Below, in pieces: positions 34,851 to 43,779 of a stretch of 64,000 nucleotides of DNA. The notes below the pieces were generated by a model. That model saw nothing but the letters and a program-made list of their open reading frames with translations. It was not told the DNA's origin and made no database searches. Source of the stretch: Leptotrichia sp. OH3620_COT-345 (GTDB taxonomy: Bacteria > Fusobacteriota > Fusobacteriia > Fusobacteriales > Leptotrichiaceae); assembly GCF_003932895.1 (NCBI RefSeq), contig NZ_RQYW01000001.1, positions 124,001-188,000 on the forward strand, written 5' to 3'. Both the position numbers and the translations under genes were made by a program. Each line of letters starts with the position of its first letter. Position 1 is the first letter of the stretch.

Positions 34851-34893
34851 ATATAACCTAAAGAAGTAATTATTATTAATAAATAATGATTTG

Positions 34894-35496
34894 TTATATA
34901 AATTTCTTAACCCAATTATCCAAAAAAATCATTTGTTCTTCTGTATGAAACCAATGCTCTCAATTATTCATAACTGTTATATTTGCACCAATCTTATTTA
35001 CAAAATTCATCATTGTTTCCAAAGAAGTCATATTATCATTCTCTGCATAAAGAATGTTAGTCGGTGTATTCCAAGTTATCGGATTTTTTCTAACATAAGA
35101 AAGATATTCCCAAAATAAAAGCTCTCCAAAGGATGTTGTAATTACTTTTTCTTTATACAGTTCTTCCTCTGATATATTTGAACAGTTCATCATATTCAAA
35201 ATTAATTTTTCCATATCTACAATTGGCGAAATAAACATAGCTTTTTTGATAGATTTGTCCGCCAATGACAGCATAGAATAATAAGCGCCTATACTATTTG
35301 CTATTAACAAAACTTCACTATATTGAGAGTTTATATGATCAAAAAATTTTAAAAATTCTATTTTAATTTCCCAAGGAAATTCTGATTTATAATTAAATTC
35401 TATAACTTCATATTCATCACTAAAAAATTTTTTATATCGATCAGCTTCTCTCCCGTTTCCACCTTTACCATGTATGTATATAACAGCATTTTTCAT
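34894..35496 (-). pseudogene. Alpha/beta hydrolase interrupted by an in-frame TGA
   Basis: A small serine hydrolase with the nucleophile elbow IANSIGAYYS and the acid motif LYAENDNMTS. At 34960-34962 a TGA stops the frame after VMNN. Reading straight on in the same frame gives EHWFHTEEQMIFLDNWVKKF and ends at TAA (34894-34896). EHWFHTEEQ is the expected catalytic-His region of this family, and the TGA sits where a Gly codon (GGA) would be expected, so one G-to-T change explains it. The truncated 178 aa form lacks the catalytic His and would be inactive. It could be a real mutation or a sequencing error. Confidence 0.8.
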
Positions 35497-35676
35497 TCCA
35501 ATTACCTCGATAAATTCTAATTTTAACTGTATTATAAAAGATTATACAATATTTATTAATTACAGTAAAGTATATTATTTATATATATTATTTGTTATTT
35601 ATAATAAAAAAATTTTTTTAATTCTTTGATTTTCTAAACAAAAAAATTAAAATTTTATTATTAATATAATTCATAA

Positions 35677-35706
35677 TTGACTACAATATTTATTTTATTA
35701 TATAAT
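35677..35706 (+). promoter_or_regulatory. Predicted promoter of glutamine synthetase
   Basis: -35 TTGACT (35677-35682), 18-base spacer, -10 TATAAT (35701-35706), 61 bases upstream of the ATG. I see no clear operator. Confidence 0.65.
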
Positions 35707-35767
35707 GTCACATATTAAAAAGTTATCTTCTAATCAAGACAACTGAAAATGAAAGAAAGAGGTAATT

Positions 35768-37870
35768 ATGGAAAACGCTATGAAAGTATTCGGAGAAAAT
35801 GTGTTCACCGAAAGTAATCTGAAAAAAAGGGTTCCTAAAAGTGTATTCAAGGAATTTGAAGCTTCGCAATTGGGAGAAGCCCGTTTATCAAAAGAATCTG
35901 CTGATGTTATTGCAAATGCTATTAAAGATTGGGCTACAAAAAGAGGAGCTACACATTATTGCCATTGGTTTCAACCTTTGACAGACTTAACAGCTGAAAA
36001 ACACGATTCATTTTTAGAACCTACAGGAGATAAAGATGTTATTTATAAATTTTCAGGAAGAAGTCTGATTAAAGGAGAATCCGATGCTTCATCATTTCCT
36101 AACGGAGGATTGCGAAGTACATTTGAAGCAAGAGGATACACAGTATGGGATACAAGTTCATATCCTTTTATAAGAGAAAATAAAAATGGGACTACGCTAT
36201 ATATCCCTACTGCATTTATTTCTTTCAGCGGACAGGCTCTTGATAAAAAAGTCCCACTATTGCGATCAATGAATGCTGTAGGGAAACAAGCGTTAAGAAT
36301 ATTAAAAGTTTTGGGAAATACTACTACTAATCATGTATTTAATACTTTAGGCATTGAACAGGAATATTTCCTTGTAAGAAGAGATTTATTTGAAAGTAGG
36401 GAAGACTTATTACTGACAGGAAGAACATTGTTCGGAGCACCTGCACCTAAAGGACAGGAATTAAGCGATCATTACTACGGTAGAATAAAAAATAAAGTTA
36501 TAAATTTTATGAGTGATGTAGATGTTGAATTATGGAAATTAGGTATTCCTTCTAAAACCAGACATAATGAAGTAGCTCCTAATCAGTTTGAAGTTGCTCC
36601 ATTATTTTCAAGAGCAAACCTTGCCTCAGATCAAAATCAGATAATAATGGAAACTATTGAAAAAACTGCACTAAAACATGAACTGGTCGCTCTTCTTCAT
36701 GAAAAACCATTTACGGGAGTAAACGGCTCGGGAAAACATAACAATTGGTCTTTAGGAACTGATGACGGAAAGAATCTGTTCAGTCCCGGAAAAGATCCTA
36801 AAAATAACAGACAATTTCTTTTATTCATTTCTTCAGTAATAGAAGCCGTAGACAGATATTATCCTTTGCTAAGAGGAGTAACTGCTTCTGCTACAAATGA
36901 TCATAGACTTGGAGGACATGAAGCCCCTCCTGCTATAATATCCATTTTTCTTGGAGATGAATTAACAGATATTCTTGAAAATATTGCATTAGGTAAAAAT
37001 AAACCTGTCGGAGGAGTCGGATCTTTAAATTTAGGAATTGAAGGTGTTCTACCTACTTTAAATACCGATTCAGGAGACAGAAACAGAACTTCCCCTTTTG
37101 CTTTTACAGGAAATAAATTTGAATTCAGAATGCCCGGTTCAAGTTCCACACCCGCAACTACCGCCGCAGCAATAAATTCCATTGTTGCCAAAGTTCTGAG
37201 TGAATATGCCGATAAACTTGAAAGCTCTGATAATATTGATACAACAGTCATTGAAATTATTTCAAATACTTATAAAAATCATGGAAGAATTATATTTAAC
37301 GGAAACGGATATGGAGATGAATGGGCTAAAGAGGCTGAAAAAAGAGGATTAACGAATATAACTTCATCAAATGAAGCATTAAGGGCATTAATTGCACCTG
37401 AAATTGTAAATATGTTTGAAGAAACGGGAATGGTTACAAAAGCGGAAGCGGAAGCCCGTTATATTGCTTATGCTGAAAGATATGTAACACAATTGACGAT
37501 TGAGTCCAGAGTTCTAATTGATATTGCCAATAAACATATACTGCCTAATGCTGTTAAATATGCCAATATTTTAGCCGATAATATAAATAAAACAGAAAAA
37601 TTCGGCAAAGAATTTGTAAGTGAACAGGAAGAGCTTTTAAAATTCTTACTGACTAATATTAATCTTTTAAGAAAAGAAATAAAGTCTCTGGAAGCAGGCA
37701 TAGAAACAGTAAAATCTGAAAAAGATCTTTCAAAGCAGACTGATTTAGCTGCCGATAAATTAGTTTCAGGATTAAAAGCACTTAGAAATCCTTGTGATGA
37801 AATTGAAAAAATAACCGATTATTCCACTTGGAAGCTACCTACTTATAAAGCATTGTTATTTAAGTTATAA
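35768..37870 (+). CDS. glnN: Glutamine synthetase, type III
   Basis: Makes glutamine from glutamate, ammonia and ATP. At 700 aa it is the long type III form (GSIII), found in Bacteroidetes, cyanobacteria and various anaerobes. Recognisable parts: the GSIII N-terminal region with THYCHWFQPLT, the metal Glu motif LGIEQEYFL, EVAPNQFEVAPLFS, the ATP-site motif NGSGKHNNWS, and the GSIII-typical ATNDHRLGGHEAPPAIIS with DRNRTSPFAFTGNKFEFR. A 100-residue helical C-terminal region follows. AGAGGTAATT precedes the ATG. Single-gene transcript with its own promoter and terminator; no PII or regulator gene nearby. Confidence 0.96.
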   Translation: MENAMKVFGENVFTESNLKKRVPKSVFKEFEASQLGEARLSKESADVIANAIKDWATKRGATHYCHWFQPLTDLTAEKHDSFLEPTGDKDVIYKFSGRSLIKGESDASSFPNGGLRSTFEARGYTVWDTSSYPFIRENKNGTTLYIPTAFISFSGQALDKKVPLLRSMNAVGKQALRILKVLGNTTTNHVFNTLGIEQEYFLVRRDLFESREDLLLTGRTLFGAPAPKGQELSDHYYGRIKNKVINFMSDVDVELWKLGIPSKTRHNEVAPNQFEVAPLFSRANLASDQNQIIMETIEKTALKHELVALLHEKPFTGVNGSGKHNNWSLGTDDGKNLFSPGKDPKNNRQFLLFISSVIEAVDRYYPLLRGVTASATNDHRLGGHEAPPAIISIFLGDELTDILENIALGKNKPVGGVGSLNLGIEGVLPTLNTDSGDRNRTSPFAFTGNKFEFRMPGSSSTPATTAAAINSIVAKVLSEYADKLESSDNIDTTVIEIISNTYKNHGRIIFNGNGYGDEWAKEAEKRGLTNITSSNEALRALIAPEIVNMFEETGMVTKAEAEARYIAYAERYVTQLTIESRVLIDIANKHILPNAVKYANILADNINKTEKFGKEFVSEQEELLKFLLTNINLLRKEIKSLEAGIETVKSEKDLSKQTDLAADKLVSGLKALRNPCDEIEKITDYSTWKLPTYKALLFKL

Positions 37871-37891
37871 TATAATTATAAATATAGATTT

Positions 37892-37931
37892 AAAAGAAAG
37901 CAGCTCTGATTTTTTAGGCTGTTTTTTCTTT
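37892..37931 (+). terminator. Terminator of glnN
   Basis: AAAAGAAAGCAGC and GGCTGTTTTTTCTTT form a hairpin (CAGC with GCTG at the base of an A/T-rich stem) ending in a T-rich run, about 22 bases past the stop. Confidence 0.65.
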
Positions 37932-38056
37932 ATATATAACTTCTTCCATTATTTTCAATTTATTTTTAAAATAGTCTCATTCCATTTTCACTTAAAATAA
38001 AAAATTTATTTTCCTCTTGAAATTTTTTTATAAATATGATAATCTAATGTAGTTGA

Positions 38057-38141
38057 GCGAGTGTGGTGAAACGGTAGACACGCTGTTTTCAGGGAGCAGT
38101 GGACTTAGTCCGTGTGGGTTCAAATCCCACCACTCGCACCA
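38057..38141 (+). tRNA. tRNA-Leu (anticodon CAG)
   Basis: The 85-base molecule has acceptor stem GCGAGTG pairing with CACTCGC, the D-loop with GGTAGACAC, a T-loop GGTTCAAATCC, and an encoded CCA end. The anticodon stem CTGTT/AGCAG encloses the loop TTCAGGG, placing anticodon CAG at 38090-38092. A long variable arm (GTGGACTTAGTCCGT) is characteristic of class II leucine tRNAs. It reads CUG, a rare codon in so AT-rich a genome. Confidence 0.95.
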
Positions 38142-38157
38142 TAAAATTTCTTATAGT

Positions 38158-38203
38158 AAAGTATTAAAATTAATTTATGCAATAATTTTTTAATACTTTT
38201 TTA
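38158..38203 (+). terminator. Terminator of tRNA-Leu
   Basis: AAAGTATTAAAA (38158-38169) pairs with TTTTAATACTTT (38188-38199), followed by further T residues. Confidence 0.7.
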
Positions 38204-38532
38204 TTGTACAAATAATTTTTTAAAAAGCTTTAATTCTTTCTAATTAATAATAAAAATTATAACAGATAAAATATAAAAACATTTGATTTAATTACAAGCT
38301 GTTGTCATTTTTAACTATACAAAAAGAAAAGTTTTTTCTATCTTAAATTTTAAAAGTTTATAATTGATATCTTTACTTAAAAATTTGATTTCAATGGATT
38401 ATAAGATTTATCAATTATCCCTTTTCATAAAAAATAAAAAGAATAACGATAAGAAAAAATTGTCATCATGGTTTTAATATCAATATTCTATAAATTCTTT
38501 CAACTTTAATGTAATATCATTTTTGTAAATAA
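38204..38532. other. Gene-free AT-rich stretch
   Basis: About 330 bases between the tRNA terminator and the typA terminator. No gene, RNA or repeat recognised. Confidence 0.5.
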
Positions 38533-38567
38533 AAAATAAACAGTATTAATGTCACTGTCTATTTTTA
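38533..38567 (-). terminator. Terminator of typA
   Basis: ACAGT (38540-38544) pairs with ACTGT (38554-38558), with A/T extensions on each side; on the minus strand it ends in a TTTATTTTTT run. It is just past the typA stop. Confidence 0.6.
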
Positions 38568-38573
38568 TATTTA

Positions 38574-40388
38574 TCAGTTTTTTGAATTTTCGTACTTCTT
38601 TCTTTCAATTCCACTTAAATATTTCTTTCTTAATCTTATATTATTTGGTGTTATTTCCACTAACTCATCATCGGCAATATATTCTAAAGCCAATTCCAGA
38701 GTAAATTCTTTAGGTGGAGCCAGTTTCAACGCATCGTCACTTCCTGCTGCTCTCATATTTGTGAGCTTTTTTCCTTTACATACATTTACTATAAGGTCAT
38801 TTTCTCTTGAGTGCTCACCGACTATCATTCCTTCATACACTTCAATCCCCGGACCGATAAACAGTATTCCTCTCGGCTGGAGATTATTTAATGAGTATCC
38901 TATACTTGTTCCCTGCTCTAAAGCAATAAGTACTCCTTTCCTTCTTCCGGTAATATCTCCTTTATAGGGTTCATATTCAAAAAATGAATGGTTCAATATT
39001 CCTGTTCCTCTTGTTTCAGTTAAAAATTCATTTCTGAATCCGATAAGTCCACGTGACGGTACTTTGAACTCCAACCTTGTATATCCGTCACTTCCCTGAA
39101 CCATATTCAGCATTTCTCCTTTTCGCAGCCCTATTTTTTCAATGACTACTCCGACAAATTCATCAGCAACATCTATTATGGCAAGTTCAACAGGTTCCAT
39201 TTTTGTACCGTTTTCTTCTTTATAAATAACTTCCGGTTTCGATACTGCCACCTCATACCCTTCACGCCTCATATTTTCAAGTAATATGGATAATTGGAGC
39301 TCCCCTCTACCTTTTACTATGAAAGCATCAGGAGAATCTGTCATTTCAAGTCTCATACTTACATTATGATTTACCTCTTTTGTCAGTCTTTCCAGAAGAT
39401 TTCTTGAAGTAATATATTTACCATCTTTTCCTGCAAAAGGAGAATCATTTACTATAAATGTCATTGCCAATGTAGGTTCATCTATGTCTATTAACGGTAA
39501 AGCACGCGGATTTTCCCTTTCAGAAACAGTCTCCCCTATATCTATTTTATCAATTCCCGCAATCGTAATAATATCTCCTACACCTGCTTCTTCCATTTCT
39601 ATTTTTTTTAGTCCGTCATAACCGTAAATTCTCGAAATTTTACTATTTACAAGTTCTCCATCTCTTTTTATTAATACAATATCCTGATTTCTCCTTACTT
39701 TTCCGTTGTAAATTCTTCCTGTTCCTAATTTCCCCACATACTCATCATATTCAGTATTTGTAATAAGAATTTGAAGAGGTTCGTTTTCATCTCCATCGGG
39801 TTCATCTACATATTTTAAAATCATGTCGTATAATGGTTTCATATCTTTGTTTTCATCTTCAATATTAATTTTAGCAAATCCATTTTTTGCTGATGCGTAT
39901 ACTACCGGAAAATCAAGTTGCAAATCATTTGCTCCCAAATCTACAAATAAATCAAATACTGTATCTACAACTTCATCAGGATTGGAATTAGGTCTGTCTA
40001 TTTTATTAATTACGACAATCGGTCTAAGTCCATGTTCAAGTGCTTGCTTCAAAACGTATTTTGTTTGAGGCATAACCCCTTCAAAAGCATCCACAAGTAA
40101 CAACACCGAATCTACCATTTTTAATATTCTCTGTACTTCTCCACCAAAATCGGCATGCCCCGGTGTGTCCACTATATTAATTTTATATCCGTTATAATGA
40201 ATTGAAGCATTTTTAGAAAAAATAGTTATTCCTCTTTCTCTCTCTAGATCATTACTGTCCATTATTCTTTCACTTACTTTTTCATGCTCTGCAAATGTTC
40301 CTGCCTGCTTTAATAACGCATCTACTAAAGTAGTTTTTCCATGATCAACATGGGCGATAATCGCTATATTTTTTATTTTATTACTCAT
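38574..40388 (-). CDS. typA: Ribosome-associated GTPase TypA/BipA
   Basis: A translation-factor GTPase that helps 50S subunit assembly and stress adaptation. The 604 aa length is standard. G motifs are clear: [10 protein letters not shown] (P-loop), ERGITIFS (switch I), [18 protein letters not shown] and YASAKNG. Domains II, III, V and the BipA-specific C-terminal domain follow, including the LTETRGTG and [17 protein letters not shown] motifs, the latter touching the ribosome. Start is preceded by AAAGGAGC. Monocistronic by its flanking promoter and terminator. Confidence 0.97.
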   Translation of the reverse strand: MSNKIKNIAIIAHVDHGKTTLVDALLKQAGTFAEHEKVSERIMDSNDLERERGITIFSKNASIHYNGYKINIVDTPGHADFGGEVQRILKMVDSVLLLVDAFEGVMPQTKYVLKQALEHGLRPIVVINKIDRPNSNPDEVVDTVFDLFVDLGANDLQLDFPVVYASAKNGFAKINIEDENKDMKPLYDMILKYVDEPDGDENEPLQILITNTEYDEYVGKLGTGRIYNGKVRRNQDIVLIKRDGELVNSKISRIYGYDGLKKIEMEEAGVGDIITIAGIDKIDIGETVSERENPRALPLIDIDEPTLAMTFIVNDSPFAGKDGKYITSRNLLERLTKEVNHNVSMRLEMTDSPDAFIVKGRGELQLSILLENMRREGYEVAVSKPEVIYKEENGTKMEPVELAIIDVADEFVGVVIEKIGLRKGEMLNMVQGSDGYTRLEFKVPSRGLIGFRNEFLTETRGTGILNHSFFEYEPYKGDITGRRKGVLIALEQGTSIGYSLNNLQPRGILFIGPGIEVYEGMIVGEHSRENDLIVNVCKGKKLTNMRAAGSDDALKLAPPKEFTLELALEYIADDELVEITPNNIRLRKKYLSGIERKKYENSKN

Positions 40389-40418
40389 TCTTGCTCCTTT
40401 ATTTATTTCATAGGTGTT

Positions 40419-40427
40419 ATTATAGCA
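40419..40427 (-). promoter_or_regulatory. Extended -10 promoter of typA
   Basis: Minus strand TGCTATAAT, an extended -10 element, about 30 bases upstream of the typA ATG. No good -35, which extended -10 promoters can do without. Confidence 0.45.
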
Positions 40428-40786
40428 TAATTCAGAAAAACTGAAAACTTATTTTTACATAATAAATAAAGAAATTTAATATCAATACTGATTTGATTAT
40501 TTAATTTTTATTTTTCCAAAAAATATAACAAAACAAAAAACTTTACGTTTTCACATAAAATTTACCGTTTTGTTATTAATCTGATACACATATATTCTAT
40601 TATTTTTTCAAATCTCCGATATTCAAAAGTTTTCCGAAAAAATTTGAATTATGTCGATTAGAAAAACATCTGTCTAAACATATTAAGTTTACTATTTTTC
40701 AAATTCAATGAATATTTTTGAGAATTTAAAAATTTTGTAGTCGATAGACAAAGTATAAATGCACTAATAAATATTCAGAGAAAAAA
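40428..40786. other. Gene-free stretch with one hairpin
   Basis: About 360 bases without a gene between typA and the substrate-binding lipoprotein gene. TAACAAAAC and GTTTTGTTA near 40527-40577 could form a weak hairpin that ends the lipoprotein transcript; the T-run is poor. Nothing else recognised. Confidence 0.4.
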
Positions 40787-41785
40787 TCACTTTTTGTTTT
40801 TATCTTCAGTAAATACAGCTTTTTTCAATATTTCTTCAGGAATTTTTATTTTTAACATTTCCATATTTTTTCTGTTTATTTCTATTTTAAGATTTTTTAT
40901 TGTTTCAATAGGAATATTCGCAGGTTTTTTTCCATTTTTCAATATTTCCACTGCTATTTCTCCTGCTCTATAACCTAGGTCATAATCAGTCGTTCCCTGA
41001 GAAATCAATCCTCCTCTATCGGAATAAACGTCACTTGTAGCAAATACAGGTATTCCTGCATTATTTAGAATATCAAGTAATGTAGGAAAATATGAAGAAA
41101 TTGTATTATCCTGTATTGCGTAGTAAATATCAACCTGCTTTGAAATTATATTTGCCGCTGCAACAAGTTCCGTACCATTTGTTATAGCTTTTTCAAGTAT
41201 TTGAAATCCTTTTTCAGGGGCCAGTTTCTTTAAATTATTTAATTCGGAAACTGAATTTTGTTCAGATGAATTATAAATTATACCGATTTTTTTTACTTTT
41301 GGAAACACCTGTTTCATTAACTCAAGATTTTCATTAATTGGAGCAGCTCCACTTGTTCCTGTAATATTTTCAACGCCTTCCAAGCCGGCTCCTTTAGGAT
41401 CTGTAACTGCGGCTATGACAATAGGAATATCCTTTATCTGATTTTTTGCTGCTTGTGATGTCGGTGTAGTAATTGTATACACTAAATCTTTTTTATCTGC
41501 TGAAAATTGCTGCATTATTAATGTTTGTGTAGGGATTTCACCGTTTGCTGTTCTGTCATCAAATTCCGATTCTATTCCTGATTTTATCAAAGCATCTTTA
41601 AACCCTTGTTTAGCAGAATTTAATGCCGGATGATCAATTATCTGTGATATCCCGATTTTATAAACTTTTTTCTCAACTTGAGTTTTCTCAACTTTTTTTT
41701 CTTTCTTGTTTCCATTTCCTCCACATGATAGTAACATGCCTCCTAACATACCGAATAACAGTACACCTCTCATAATTGTTTTCAT
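40787..41785 (-). CDS. ABC transporter substrate-binding lipoprotein, TrpX/PF04392 type
   Basis: A 332 aa lipoprotein: signal ending MLLSC with Cys21, a Lys/Glu-rich linker, then the PF04392 binding fold (IGISQIIDHPALNSAKQGF, a VYTITTPTSQAA block, a DPKGAGLEGVENITGTSGA block, FPKVKKIGIIYNSSE, and GLISQGTTDYDLGYRAG). Relatives include TrpX, which binds tryptophan or other aromatic ligands. Such genes are normally followed by a permease and an ATPase; neither is here. The neighbours are typA and a YetF-like gene, so this is an orphan that must work with a transporter encoded elsewhere or act as a receptor. Confidence 0.88.
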   Translation of the reverse strand: MKTIMRGVLLFGMLGGMLLSCGGNGNKKEKKVEKTQVEKKVYKIGISQIIDHPALNSAKQGFKDALIKSGIESEFDDRTANGEIPTQTLIMQQFSADKKDLVYTITTPTSQAAKNQIKDIPIVIAAVTDPKGAGLEGVENITGTSGAAPINENLELMKQVFPKVKKIGIIYNSSEQNSVSELNNLKKLAPEKGFQILEKAITNGTELVAAANIISKQVDIYYAIQDNTISSYFPTLLDILNNAGIPVFATSDVYSDRGGLISQGTTDYDLGYRAGEIAVEILKNGKKPANIPIETIKNLKIEINRKNMEMLKIKIPEEILKKAVFTEDKNKK

Positions 41786-42015
41786 CTGAATTTCCTCCTT
41801 AAATAATTTTATTTTTTAATTATAACATATTTCATTATATATTTCTATCAAAAATATATTTTGTTAATTTTTGATTTTTAATTTTTAATATTATATAATA
41901 TTTATAACTTATTTTTATATTTATCTTCATATATATTTATTTTTATACTTGTATTATTTTTCCTCTAATATCTTTATTATTTTTTCTATTTATCCTGAAA
42001 ACATAGGATAATTTT

Positions 42016-42645
42016 TTACTCTTTTTTTACAATAAATAAATCATCTCCTGAAATTTCAGCTAAAAATATATTCTCTATACTTTCAATTCCTTTTTCATTT
42101 AGTTTTTTCACCAACCACCTTATATCTTTTCCTACATGTTCCAAATTACTTTCTATAATTTTTCCTTCAGCAATTAACATTATTCCAAGATTATCTTCTT
42201 TTTTTATTATGGTAATCTGACCGTTGGATTCCGTAAACGCTTCCTCAATATCTGAAACTTTATAAACACCTTTCATTCTTAGCTTAGTATAAAAATCTAA
42301 AATTGACATACTTGCTTTAGCAAAATTTTCTGTCGCCATTTTTCCATCTTTTACTAAAGTTATTATTTGACCATCAATTATATTTTTCATTTCCGTACTC
42401 GTATTTTTAAGAAAATTTATAGCAGTCATAAGTAAACCCCATATTAATAAAACCATTAAAAATTGAACTATTGTTATGGAAGGATTATATATTACTCCTC
42501 CTATAATTCCTCCAAGAACATAATTCCCTATTTGATCTCCTGTTGATAAAGGAGCAAGCTGACCTTTTCCATTTAAATTCATAAATAGAACAAGTGCTGA
42601 AAAACCTATTGTCAATTTTATTGCCATAGATATTATAAACGGCAT
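42016..42645 (-). CDS. YetF family (DUF421) membrane protein
   Basis: A 209 aa protein with three N-terminal membrane helices (about residues 1-85) and a two-part soluble domain typical of the YetF family (DUF421), including DGQIITLVKDGKM and the later FLAEISGDDLFIVKK end. In Bacillus these proteins pair with DUF3290 partners, as here. Function is not settled. Start ATG chosen by AAAGGAGAG; a start at 42669 would add eight residues and abut the DUF3290 stop. It is the second gene of a two-gene operon. Confidence 0.88.
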   Translation of the reverse strand: MPFIISMAIKLTIGFSALVLFMNLNGKGQLAPLSTGDQIGNYVLGGIIGGVIYNPSITIVQFLMVLLIWGLLMTAINFLKNTSTEMKNIIDGQIITLVKDGKMATENFAKASMSILDFYTKLRMKGVYKVSDIEEAFTESNGQITIIKKEDNLGIMLIAEGKIIESNLEHVGKDIRWLVKKLNEKGIESIENIFLAEISGDDLFIVKKE

Positions 42646-42668
42646 TTTTACTCTCCTTTCATTTTTCA

Positions 42669-43114
42669 TTATTTATCAAATATCTTTATTTCATCAACAT
42701 AAGGAACTTTCATTTCTTCAACAAGTATAGTTCCGTCAACCCAATGTATTTGATAAAATTTGTCTCTAATTTTATAAACGGTATGTTCGGTTATCTGTTT
42801 TGTATTTACACATATTTCATCTTCGGATACATGAAATTTTTTTGATAATCCCCTAACAACACTTGCCATATTTTTATATATTTTCTCCTGATCATTTTGT
42901 AATTGATATTCACTCATTTTTGATAATCCGAATAATAATACCAAAATAAGAACCAGTAAACTCAATTGTTTTTCTTTCAATGTAATACTTCCTTTGAACC
43001 ATCTTGATAAAACAAAGACTAAAAACAATAGTATGATAAATAAACCAAAAAAAAAAATAATTTATCGGTTATTAATCTACTGTTTTCAAGATAAATATGA
43101 TTGTAAAATTCCAT
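42669..43114 (-). pseudogene. DUF3290 gene frameshifted in a T11 tract
   Basis: The real start is the ATG at 43112-43114, preceded by a near-perfect AAGGAGG ribosome site. It opens MEFYNHIYLENSRLITDKLFFF and then, at a run of eleven T (plus-strand A at 43047-43057), leaves frame and stops at 43019-43021. Downstream the other frame continues with a hydrophobic FIILLFLVFVLSRW helix and a full DUF3290-like domain to 42669. T12 or T9 would restore one frame of about 149 codons. The tract could be a slippage switch (phase variation), a fixed mutation or a read error. The downstream frame alone has only a TTG start without a ribosome site. Confidence 0.8.
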
Positions 43115-43205
43115 AATGCCTCCTTCTTTCTACATTTAATTTTTAAGTACATATTATTTTATTATAAAATATAAAAAATTTGAATATTATATATTTTAAA
43201 TGTAA

Positions 43206-43246
43206 ATAAAAAAAGAGATGATCTGATAAACATACATCTCTTTTTT
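43206..43246. terminator. Terminator of the HU gene
   Basis: AAAAGAGATG (43211-43220) and CATCTCTTTT (43235-43244) form a hairpin flanked by A and T runs; on the minus strand it ends HU transcription just past its stop codon, and it could also act on the plus strand. Confidence 0.8.
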
Positions 43247-43252
43247 AATTCA

Positions 43253-43534
43253 TTATTTTCCTTTTGCCACTTTATCAGCTAATTTTTTACCTACTTTAAA
43301 TTTAACCACTTTCTTAGCAGCTATTTTTATTTCTTTACCTGTCTGAGGATTTCTACCTTTTCTCGCAGCTCTTTTTTGAACTCCGAAAGTTCCCCATCCG
43401 ACAAACTGTACAGTTTCTCCTTTAGATAAAGATTTTTCAACAGTTCCTAAAAATTCATTTACTAATTCTTCAGCTCTTTTTTTAGTTTCTCCCGTTGCTT
43501 TTGCATAAGCTTCTACAAATTCTTTTTTTGACAT
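43253..43534 (-). CDS. hup: HU family DNA-binding protein
   Basis: A 93 aa nucleoid protein that bends and packs DNA as a dimer. It has the N-terminal helices with MSKKEFVEAYAKATGETKK, the beta-arm motif GFGTF-like VGWGTFGVQKRAARKGRNPQTG, and the basic C terminus. The arm carries the DNA-intercalating NPQTG segment. AGGAGGAAAAA precedes the ATG. It has a good promoter and its own terminator, in line with high expression. Confidence 0.96.
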   Translation of the reverse strand: MSKKEFVEAYAKATGETKKRAEELVNEFLGTVEKSLSKGETVQFVGWGTFGVQKRAARKGRNPQTGKEIKIAAKKVVKFKVGKKLADKVAKGK

Positions 43535-43598
43535 TTTTTCCTCCTAAAGATTTATAAATTGTTATTTGTAAAAATACAAACATCAACTCTACACTTGT

Positions 43599-43626
43599 AT
43601 TTTAACCTTTTTTTTTAATTTGTCAA
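43599..43626 (-). promoter_or_regulatory. Predicted promoter of the HU gene
   Basis: Minus strand: consensus -35 TTGACA (43621-43626), 16-base spacer containing an A-tract, -10 TAAAAT (43599-43604), about 65 bases before the ATG. Confidence 0.65.
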
Positions 43627-43779
43627 GTAAAATTCGCATTTTATTCATGTTTTTAATCAAAAATTAAATTTTCATATGTTAAAATATAATTTTTAGCTTT
43701 AATTTTATAAAGAATATTCTAAGTATAAAGCATAAATTTTGTATAATTCAAAATTTTAATTTTTATTTTAATATATAGA

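Noticed and set aside
34960-34962. In-frame TGA read as selenocysteine or tryptophan
   Set aside because: The position corresponds to Gly in the family motif, not Cys or Trp; TGA is a normal stop elsewhere in the window (for example the comF-like/GH13 overlap); and no selenocysteine machinery is seen.
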